This document shows, piece after piece, positions 56,258 through 64,000 of a stretch of DNA of 64,000 nt (the first letter of the stretch is position 1; the number at the start of each line of letters is the position of its first letter). Under the pieces are notes generated by a model that was not told where the DNA came from, ran no database searches, and worked only from the letters and a program-made list of their open reading frames with translations. The stretch is taken from assembly GCA_033558025.1 (NCBI GenBank), contig JAUCEF010000007.1:8308001-8372000 (forward strand). The letters run 5' to 3'. The stretch is from Phytophthora sp. 'mugwort' (Eukaryota; Oomycota; Peronosporomycetes; Peronosporales; Peronosporaceae). Made by a program: the position numbers and the translations under genes.

Positions 56258-56526
56258 GATAAGGATAACGTCGGTGAAACTTGGTAAGGCTGGTGCTGGA
56301 GCTTGTGCTTGTGCTTGTGCTTAACTGGGGTAAAAGCGGAGTGGCTCAACCTTCGTGAATACTTTAAGTATCTGATAATCATTGCGATCTTCCATTTCAA
56401 CCCGTGTCATTGACCTTAAATGTACCCTTGATGTGGTCAAAGGGTACATTTTTCACTTCATTTTAGTCAAGTCATCGACATTTTCACTTCGTTTTAGTCA
56501 AGAGTCGTCGACATTTTCACTTCGTT
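56258..56526. repeat. Short repeats between vault and ankyrin genes
   Basis: GCTTGTGCTTGTGCTTGTGCTTA (three 6-base units) lies near 56302-56322. A palindrome TGTACCCTTGA...TCAAAGGGTACA (56421-56449) precedes three imperfect copies of a roughly 32-base unit, CACTTCGTTTTAGTCAAG...TCGACATTTT (about 56449-56546). The last unit overlaps the stop codon of the ankyrin gene. Confidence 0.75.
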
Positions 56527-57936
56527 TTAGTCAAAGTCCTCGACAGTCAGGTGTGGTTGGGATATTCGACGTAACGTCTGTTGACTTAGGAAGGTTTGCC
56601 ACTTGGCATCACTCGTGAGAAATTTTCCGACTGTTTCCTTGTCAGGTGCGTTAAATACCTCCACCGCGGTTGTCTCTGCGCTGAAGATCGGCGCTCGTGT
56701 CTTCTGCAAGTGCCTTCGAGTGTGCCACTTGCCTGTCGCAACTTTGACCCATTCGCTGCTGTCGTCACCGTCTTCCAGCGATTTCCATGTGGTCTGCCCA
56801 ACTGGTGGCGTAGGAACTCGTGTTCCTACAGTCGTTTCAAAATATGGTTTTCTGCTAATTCCTGCTACGATTTTCTGAGAGCTCTGCCATCGAGACCTCT
56901 TCATCGATTTGGAGATTGTGGGAAGTCCTGATTCAGTAGCGTTTGCCGCCTTTGCTTCTTCTGCAGCAGCCTTTTCGGCTTCACGTTTTTTCTTATACTC
57001 GTCAATTTCGGCAATCACATCTTGTTTTTTCTGCTCGACAACTTCAATTAAGAGGGCCTCACGCTCTGTGGCTGAAATGACATCAAACGCAGCACCGACA
57101 CAGCAGAACGGAATTCAGTATCCAAACTCGGGGTAGAGAAATAAACTGAAATTGGCAGGCAAGTTAACGAACCCAACTTTTTCTCGAGCTCTTTCAGAAT
57201 TATCGCGTGCTGTTTGGATGTGCCTAGCCTGGCAATATTCAGCGCTGATCCCGACGTATAGCAATCCTTTGTAACCGAGGCATTGAATTGCAATAAGAGT
57301 TTAACCATGTCCACGCGCTCGTGGGTCACTGCCCACCTTAATGCTGAGTAACCAGTTCTGTCCACCAGATCCGTTTGAGCTCCTCGCTTGAGAAGCAGTT
57401 TGATCACTTGCATTCGATTGTTTCGGCATGCCACAATGAGTGCAGTCTCACGAAGCTAAAAACACAGTATCAATCGCTGATGCGGATATGAATACTGAAA
57501 CGAATTGGTCACCTTTGATAGAGCGTTGATATCGGCCTTGTAATGTAGCAACAGCCGCAGTAACGCAATACTTCCACACTGCATTAAAAAAGTTAGCAAG
57601 TACAAGTAATCCAATAGAGCGGTGGATACAATATAGTACGTGTGATCATACTTTGCTAGCATACACGATGGGCGGGTTGCCCAAACTATCACACTCACTC
57701 AAATTGTAGCAATCCGCACGCAACAATGTCCTTCAATCGTCAAACGATTACGACTGTCAGCCACTCTGCCCAGTCCGTGATGACTTTAACATCATACATA
57801 GCAGGAGTGCAAGCTAAGCGCACCAGATTACCAGGATTCCAAAAGGATATAGTCCTTGGTAGTAATACTTGCGAACTTGCTCCGCCACGAGGTATTGCTC
57901 GTTGTCAAACTCGTCTTCGCTGTCCTCCTCATCCAT
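56527..57936 (-). CDS. Ankyrin-repeat protein (5 exons)
   Basis: Model: complement of 57824-57936, 57652-57730, 57513-57578, 57173-57455 and 56527-57071, 361 residues. Sum of exon lengths and all phases agree. The donor after ILVIW (GTGCGC) and the acceptor TTGAAG of intron 1, and the GTTCGT donor of intron 4, are less typical, so these borders are tentative. After an acidic start (MDEEDSEDEFDNE), at least three ankyrin repeats are visible: LLRADCYN...GNPPIVYAS, IALLRLLLHYKADINALSK, and ALIVACRNNRMQVIKLLLKR with GYSALRWAVTHERVDMVKLL. A coiled-coil stretch (EALLIEVVEQKKQDVIAEID, EYKKKREAEKAAAEEAKAA) and a basic tail follow. Ankyrin repeats mediate protein contacts; partner unknown. Confidence 0.72.
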
Positions 57937-58070
57937 GGTAAAGGTAAGGAAAAAAAAAATACTAATGCTGGCAAATCAGGTACTAAAAATATGTGGTAGA
58001 GAAGTGCTTCGTATTTGGAAAATAAAAACAAGGCGAGTTTTAGCACAGTCGAGTGTGCGCCTCGAATGCT

Positions 58071-60496
58071 TTATGCTTCTTCGCCATCCTGGAAAAGCAC
58101 AAAATAGTTAGAATACTCCACAGCTGCATGCACAATTTATGCATCAACCATATAACCGCATCACAGGAACGTACCTCAACGTCGTCGTCACGGACTCGAA
58201 TACGTCCCATGCGTTCCCGTTTGATTGGTGGCTCGTTACCGTTTTGTACACGCTTAAGCGAGTCGCTGCGTTCCCGCTTAACACCGGACGAATTGTCCTT
58301 GGAAGCAACACCATCAGGCTCTTTCTCATCGTTGTGCTCTTGCTTCACGGTTTCCTGAGCAATATCGCCAGCCTTGGGTGTTGAAGTTGGAGCTTCCGAC
58401 GATTCCTTACTCACTTCGCTCGTGTCGAGCCCAAGGATACCCTTGACAAGGGTGCCCGTTCCCTTAACCGCCAAGTCCAGATGGTTCACACTTGCCTTCA
58501 TCGCAGCACGCATCGTTCGCCAGCAGACCATTTCATCCTTGTCCGGCCAATAATCCTCTTCGATTCCATTCTCGGGGTCCCATGCCTCTTTGAATCGGTC
58601 CGTGTAAGCTGTCAAAGAAACCTCCGTGGCTACCATATCACAACGAATCAAACATTAGACGAACGATATGTACTAAAGATGACTACAAAAACGCATGTCG
58701 ACGTTCCAAAACGCACCTCTTTCTTTTCCCTTAATCTTCTCCAAGAGTTGCGATGGCTTCGAGCTCTCCGACAAAATCTGCTCCAGAAGGGGCGACGTTA
58801 GCTGCCTTCGAGCACGCTTTACCGCTTGCTTAGGAGCATCCGAAGATCCATTCTCCTTCGCAGACGGGTACCTCTCGTATCCCGGACACTTGTCCTGCTT
58901 CCACTTGACCCAGTTACGCTCACGCTCCAAAACATACGACACCATTTCGCTAAAGCCTTCGCCATCGGAAGGCGTTTGTTTCAGCAACGCAACTACGCGC
59001 TCAGTCAAGTCGGCAAACTTGGCCTTTGGCGTGGTGCTACCCGCAGGTGGTTTTGCCCTCATTAAGTCATTGAAAAGGATGAGGAACTGCGTCAGCATGC
59101 ATTCGCGCAAAATCGGGTCACGAAGCTGCAGTCTGAAGAGGCGGCTGTTGGTCAGGTATTTGGGCTGGAAAAAGTGCTCCTGGGAACCCTGTTCTGTTGC
59201 GCCCTTGCTCGAGTCGCCCTCAGACTCGTGCATGGTGACATCCGTCGAGTGAATGGGGCCGCTGCTCAAGTCTCGTGAGCGCTCCAGGTCATCTGGCGAA
59301 AATGCATTGCCTTCAAACGCTGCAAGCACCACGTTCAGTTCAGTGAACTGGACGATATAACAAGAAAAAAGGGTTAGCGGTGTGGCCATCCTAAGCAAAT
59401 ATCAAGCCGCCATCAGCGTACAAATTTCTCCCAGTTCTCTGCTGACTGGGTGGCCATCTGATGCTCCCGGAAAAAACTCTGCAAGTCCCAAAAGGTGCGA
59501 TAGAGGTTGTAGTCGATCGGACCGACGTCGGCACTAGGGTCATCGTCAATCTACAAATGATAAGCACACGATATAAGCTCGCTAGTAAGGTCTCCTCCAA
59601 CCTAAAGGTGGAACTGGCAGGAAAAGTGGGGTGGAGCCTTCCTTACCTCCAGTCCAGGTACAACCTCCGAAGCCTTGGCGACATCCGTCGCCTCAGCCAA
59701 ATCGAACGCATCTTCGTCCTCGAACACCGTCACATTGGTCACGTTGGCCTTGCCCGTCAAATTCACCGCTGATCGCTCGGAAAGTGCAAATGTGAACGAT
59801 AAGAACACCAGGATCTTGCCGCAAAACACGCTGTTGTGGGTCTTGGACAAACGGCGCAGCAGCGCATTGCACATCCGCAACAGGCACAACGATGCCTTTG
59901 TGGTGCGCCCCTTTTCGGCAATGAAAGTCGGCTACATGTAGTTGATACAAAAAATCACGGCACGTCAGCTCTTGTAGCACCAGCAACAGGGAAGCTTGAA
60001 ACCCACCGTCGTAAGCTTGTCCTTGCGGGATTCGAGCAAATCCCACACCTTCTCGCACGTGTTAATGGTCTGGCCCTCCATGAGATCCTCCAGCACCTTG
60101 TAAGGCGTGCTGTTGACCAGGAACTTGCTGGTCACGCCGGCGATGCACAGGTCCAGCAGCGCCGGGACGCCCACGCTGCTAGGCGTGGCGTGGGCTTCCG
60201 TCATGAGCTTCCACGACAGCTTTTCCACCACCTTTTGTACCGCTAGGTCAAGCACGTTGTGTGCGAAATCCTGTGGGCGTGGGGCCTTGAGCACGTGCTC
60301 CACGGCCTCCAACGTGTCGCGGTGAAGCCGATCCAGGCGCGACAGCGCGTCGTCGCGCGCGAAAAAGTCGCCGATCGATCTCTAGAGGGGCGTTACATTG
60401 CATTAGAGAGATGGAGAAGATGGAAAGCATGGGGATAAGAGGGGGATGCAAGGCGGCGCGACGCACCTCCGCGGTGTTGGCTAGCTCCAGCGCCAT
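58071..60496 (-). CDS. THOC1: THO complex subunit 1 (7 exons)
   Basis: Model: complement of 60467-60496, 60007-60381, 59647-59931, 59422-59550, 58717-59347, 58175-58629 and 58071-58088. It encodes 640 residues, close to the human protein (about 657); introns are 69-96 nt, all phases agree, total divisible by three. THOC1/Hpr1 belongs to the nuclear THO/TREX complex that couples transcription with mRNA export. Family signatures in order: MCNALLRRLSKTHNSVFCGK, NVTVFEDE, IDYNLYRTFWDLQSFFREH, FFQPKYLTNSRLFRLQLRDP, LTQFLILFNDL, GEGFSEMVSYVLERERNWVK, and WDPENGIEEDYWP. The last two exons are Lys/Arg/Glu-rich, with IKRERMGRIRVRDDD, and end DGEEA. A death domain like that of the animal protein is not seen. 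The first exon codes only ten residues (MALELANTAE). Confidence 0.9.
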
Positions 60497-61144
60497 TTCG
60501 GTCGAGTTGTGTTGGCGATTGGGTATGACACATGAGTTTTACATTAATTGCGTGGTGCACTTTAAAAACGTATTTCGTACATTGTATAACATGTGTAGAC
60601 CTGGTAGCACTTTCCATCTTGCTCTGCTGGTTATTTTGCTCGCCGAGGTTTCGCGGTGGATGGGCGTCACGACAGCAGCATATCCGGCGATAATAACACT
60701 CTGTCGAGGCGTCTCGTGCCGCCGTAAAGCTGTTTGAATTCTTGAGGAACCCTTCGTGCGTCGACGGTTCGCCATCTTGTAAGTCACTCTCGCCGCTGAG
60801 GCGAAATATTGAGCGAGCAGTCGCTGCCCAATTGCTCATAAGCTTTAGAGCGGCGTTAGTCCAGCGACGCAACAGCGCAGCAGACCCGCCCATCCTGCTG
60901 GCGTGCGTGGTGTCCTGCCCCTCGATCAACGAAACAATGCTTGGTCCAGCAGGACGCTCGTCATGTTGCCTAAGATGGTACAGTACCTGTTTTTCAGCTC
61001 CGCTCTTATTGTACAGTAATAAAGATTCGACATAAATATAAATATGTACTGTAACGACGACAACTTTCCAAGCATTTGACGAGTGCAATTGTCCGCATGC
61101 GGCCTTCACACTGACGGTTGACGCTAGCCTAGCCCCTCCACCAT

Positions 61145-61202
61145 GGAGTCCATGGCAGTATGCAAGTGGAAGTACAGGTACATGTAGCCTGCCATGGACT
61201 CC
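61145..61202. repeat. Perfect 14-bp inverted repeat
   Basis: GGAGTCCATGGCAG (61145-61158) and CTGCCATGGACTCC (61189-61202) are exact reverse complements with a 30-base loop. Function unknown; it may be a small inverted-repeat element or an RNA hairpin. Confidence 0.75.
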
Positions 61203-61793
61203 TCACACTCTACAAGGCCGGAATGCCGTGTCCCATGGATGGTGGAACCGCACGCGCGCCCATATATTGGCAGAAAGTGCCGGGAAATGCCATGACCTTC
61301 CTGTTTTGACGTCTACCGGGAGTGCAAAATCCATTTGGCTGCAAAGTGAGCTTGGATACTTTGCTGCTTAGTCTGACATTTGGTGTGTCCTCATGAAAAA
61401 CTGAATCTTCAGCTTTATGAAAATACTAAAACCAAGTCAAATAGTGTACCTGTTTTGCGCGTAAGGACTATTGACGATTCAGAAGATTCGAAATAGACAC
61501 GCGCATACATCCAAGGAAAAATCAAAGTACTATCGCTGCAGGAACTTACTACCGGTAGTAATTACTATATGATTGCAGTTGTTGTCGAATATGAGTGCAA
61601 GAGGCTACTACCAAATTGAATTCCTTGTACTAGTAAATCTAAAATCTAGATAATCAACGTATTTTTCTAGAAAGCTGAAACAGTTCTAATGAAAACATTT
61701 CTCAACAACAGTTATCAAAAATTCTGAGCTTGCTCTTCATTTTTTTATCGAAGCGGTTTCCTTAACAGTTTTCATCATGCTTGATGACAACAA

Positions 61794-61834
61794 TCGGCAG
61801 GACACATATTTCAAAACAATATGTGTCCTGCCGA
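61794..61834. repeat. Perfect 16-bp hairpin
   Basis: TCGGCAGGACACATAT and ATATGTGTCCTGCCGA pair perfectly around a nine-base loop (TTCAAAACA). This is the strongest hairpin in the gene-rich half. It stands alone in AT-rich DNA between genes. Confidence 0.85.
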
Positions 61835-62211
61835 CGTTTTAGTCGATTTAGAAAAAGCAAGAGGAAATGGTAACGTTAATGGTTTGTTCGAAATATTAGC
61901 ACACGAAGTGCAGTTAAACCCTTTCTGCATTTTGTAATAGCTGGGGCGGGGCATTCAACGGTAAGATAACCTATTTGAGACGGCACCAACAAATATTACG
62001 ACAATCTGCCTTATTGGTTTGCTGGAAGCGCCTCCAGTTTAGCGCTATTACTATTTGAAGACCTATTGTTGAATATTTTTTATTAACCTTTTTAGAGAGC
62101 ACACAATTCAAAAAAAATATTAATAGTACTATCATTAGACTCGAGAATGATTGTCGATTGTACACGGAGCCGACGTCAGTGGCGTCCAGAGCTCCTTGCA
62201 GCACCTTTCTT

Positions 62212-62217
62212 TCATTC
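62212..62217 (+). promoter_or_regulatory. Initiator-like TCATTC motif before the transporter gene
   Basis: CTTTCATTCCTGTACC lies 69 bases before the ATG at 62286 and fits the oomycete initiator core. Confidence 0.4.
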
Positions 62218-62285
62218 CTGTACCTGCGTCGTCGCGCACAAGTCAAGTCTTTTGTTCATACCAGTGGTAGTAGCAGGCGTGTTGG

Positions 62286-63752
62286 ATGGTCCAACATCGG
62301 ACACTCAATTCCAGCCTTAGCGCTTCGTATGGCGCCGTTGCAACTGACACGCCGCCCAAGAACTTCGCGCCGAGCCCGCGTCGCCGCCTCACGCAATGGT
62401 ACGTCAACATGGCGCTGATCAACTTCGTCGAATTTTCAGCCGAGTCCTCGCGCGGCGTCGTGCTGGCCACGCTCTTCCTCTACAACAAGTCACTGGGCGG
62501 AGACCTGGCCTTCATGGGGCTTCTGACGTCGCTCTTCTCGGTGGGGCGCCTGATCTCGTCCACGGTCTTTGGCTGGATGTGCGACCGCTACTCGTTTCGC
62601 CTGGTGTATCTCGTGTCGTCAGGCATCTGTCTGTTGGGCAACCTCATCTACCTGATGGCCGATATACACGTTGCCGACAGTTTGACGGTTTTGGCTGCGA
62701 GTCGGTTCATCGTGGGCTTCGGTGCTGGCAACCGCAGCGTTTGCCGTGCCGACGTCGCTGCCATGACCACCATCAACCAGCGACTGCGCTATCTCACCAT
62801 CCTTGCGACGGTCGTCTTCCTCGGTTATGCGCTAACGCCAGGACTCGGCAGCCTCGTGGCGGATGTGGACGTGTTCTTCTGTGGCGTGCACTTTAACAAG
62901 TTCACCTCGCCCGGCTTGATTCTCGTGCTGTTCAACTTGTTGACGATTTTTGGCATGCTGACTAGCTACGACGCGTCCATCGGTATCCACGATGGTCCGC
63001 TTGAGTCCCCGAATACCGCCGCCACGAAGAACACGCTTTCCGACTTGACGTCTATGCCCGAGCGTATCGTGAATGCTGGCGCATTGGTGTTTATCTTCCT
63101 CAACTTCACTGCGCGTGGTATCCTGTCGGTGTTCGAGACGGTGAACATCCCGCTGTTTCTTCAGGTGACTGGGAGCGACCCCAATAGTGTCGTCGCTGTT
63201 GTAGACGCCTCCAACTTCCAGTTCTACCTTGGACTGCTGGGCCTCATCTCGTACTTCTCTATAGAATACTTTCGCAAAAGCATGACGGATGTCAGCTGGG
63301 TGCAACTTGGATTCATGTTCCTGCTCTCAGGCAACGTACTGCTGGTGGTGATGCCTGCCTCGCTGACATTTGACCGACTGGCGTTTGCAGAGCTCTTGGT
63401 GTGGAGTATTGGCTGCCCGATCACGACCGCGGTTGTGGTGGCGGCATTCTCCAAGCTTCTTGGTGGACGACCGCAGGGAACGCTTATGGGTTTGCTTGGC
63501 TCTGCAGGCTCGGTTTCGCGTATTATTTTGCCGCTATTGCCTGCAGCCATCCCGACGCTGACCCCGGTGTTCATGATCAATATCACGCTGTGTGGTCTTA
63601 GCGTGGCGCTGCTGTGGTGGTACAGCAAATTGGTGTATCGGACTAAACTTGCTATGCTTGCCGATGTCGAGAACGCATTCCGGGTGGTATCACCACCGAA
63701 TGACCTGCGGTCTCCACTGGGGTCTGATAAGGTGGACTTCGAAGACAAATAA
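62286..63752 (+). CDS. Major facilitator superfamily transporter
   Basis: Single exon, 488 residues, with about 12 hydrophobic segments and a short basic cytosolic start. The first transmembrane segments lie near residues 41-63 and 72-95, and the loop after segment 2 reads GWMCDRYSFR (96-105), a form of MFS motif A. ASRFIVGFGAGNRSVCRADV near 138-157 resembles the MFSD8/CLN7-SPX-type subgroup (GFGxGN). A longer cytosolic loop (about 232-265) separates the two halves, and a polar tail follows the last segment (about 455-488). Substrate cannot be told from sequence; vacuolar or lysosomal location is possible by analogy. The ATG follows an initiator-like motif. Confidence 0.85.
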   Translation: MVQHRTLNSSLSASYGAVATDTPPKNFAPSPRRRLTQWYVNMALINFVEFSAESSRGVVLATLFLYNKSLGGDLAFMGLLTSLFSVGRLISSTVFGWMCDRYSFRLVYLVSSGICLLGNLIYLMADIHVADSLTVLAASRFIVGFGAGNRSVCRADVAAMTTINQRLRYLTILATVVFLGYALTPGLGSLVADVDVFFCGVHFNKFTSPGLILVLFNLLTIFGMLTSYDASIGIHDGPLESPNTAATKNTLSDLTSMPERIVNAGALVFIFLNFTARGILSVFETVNIPLFLQVTGSDPNSVVAVVDASNFQFYLGLLGLISYFSIEYFRKSMTDVSWVQLGFMFLLSGNVLLVVMPASLTFDRLAFAELLVWSIGCPITTAVVVAAFSKLLGGRPQGTLMGLLGSAGSVSRIILPLLPAAIPTLTPVFMINITLCGLSVALLWWYSKLVYRTKLAMLADVENAFRVVSPPNDLRSPLGSDKVDFEDK

Positions 63753-63952
63753 TGCTAGATAAACAATGATATATTTCGAGTTGCGGACTAGCTCCAGCCA
63801 CTCAGTCGGCAGTTTTTCGAATATGCCACCGGATCTCATTAGCTTTTGTGTGAGATTCAAATTCCGTTTCTAGTCGTTTCTTGCCTCGTCGTTTCTTTTG
63901 CGGCGAAAGACATTGTGGAATTCTCTGCGCGTGATCAAGTCTCCTCGGTACA

Positions 63953-64000
63953 ATGACTAAGTACTCTACCGTGCCGCTTCAAGATGACGGGCCCGGTATG
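63953..64000 (+). CDS. Start of a further gene, cut by the window edge
   Basis: ATG at 63953 opens a frame for 16 codons (MTKYSTVPLQDDGPGM) up to the end of the window. The spacing from the transporter (200 bases) and the tyrosine/acid start are typical of another membrane-protein gene, but this is a guess. The ATG context CAATG follows GGTA. Confidence 0.4.
   Translation, partial: MTKYSTVPLQDDGPGM

Larger units (their letters stand above)
60497..62211. other. Long intergenic stretch with two hairpins
   Basis: No gene is found between the THOC1 start and the transporter. The THOC1-proximal part has an inverted CCAAT word (GCGATTGGG near 60513). The rest is AT-rich, with two near-perfect hairpins listed separately. 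A poor minus-strand frame at 61971-62246 is not supported. Confidence 0.5.

Noticed and set aside
61971..62246. A 91-codon minus-strand gene upstream of the transporter
   Set aside because: AT-rich, Lys/Arg-rich translation without domain, and it overlaps the transporter's likely promoter.

Overview
The window looks like a nuclear chromosome segment of an oomycete, most likely a Phytophthora relative. This is inferred from the sequence: short (about 69-240 nt) GT-AG introns; closely packed genes with TCATTC initiator-like motifs just upstream of the start codon; a typical eukaryotic gene set (major vault protein, THO complex subunit 1, LYR protein, CCCH and RING zinc-finger proteins); and a repeat-rich block holding Ty1/copia, Ty3/gypsy, LINE and Tc1/mariner-like elements. 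No bacterial operon, ribosome-binding-site or CRISPR features are seen. The species is not determined.

Region 1 (1-25778) is a head-to-tail array of a 1.4-kb unit, 15 units in the window and probably more to the left. Each unit carries one tRNA-Leu(CAA) gene on the minus strand. The last unit is split by a 4.75-kb copia retrotransposon (20774-25522, minus strand) whose two LTRs each contain a tRNA-like segment with recognisable A and B boxes. Region 2 (25779-42900) is a graveyard of mobile elements: a frame-shifted LINE (about 25779-31150), a tRNA-like segment near 31717-31785, a 5'-truncated Ty3/gypsy chromovirus-type element (about 32090-35900) with an antisense coding-like stretch at its 3' side, and a degenerate Tc1/mariner-like transposon with 21-bp perfect terminal inverted repeats and TA target duplication (38762-41743). 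Some unassigned coding-like remnants lie around it.

Region 3 (about 43100-64000) is a gene-dense island. In order: a CUE/triple-CCCH zinc-finger protein (+), an unknown basic protein (-) divergent from an LYRM5/ETFRF1-like mitochondrial protein (+), a RING-H2 protein with a PX-like N-terminal region (+), an 851-residue protein joining a CID-like domain to a SET-like domain (- , five exons), major vault protein (- , single exon), an ankyrin-repeat protein (- , five exons), THO complex subunit 1 (- , seven exons), an MFS transporter (+), and the first 16 codons of a further gene (+). Exon structures were assembled by hand from splice signals; every multi-exon model keeps an open frame and a total length divisible by three.

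The genes in region 3 are not an operon. Several concern RNA and nuclear function (CCCH protein, CID/SET protein, THOC1), but this may be chance. The most unusual items are the tRNA-Leu tandem array, the tRNA-like promoter segments inside the copia LTRs, the CID-SET fusion, and the TIR element with its degenerate transposase.
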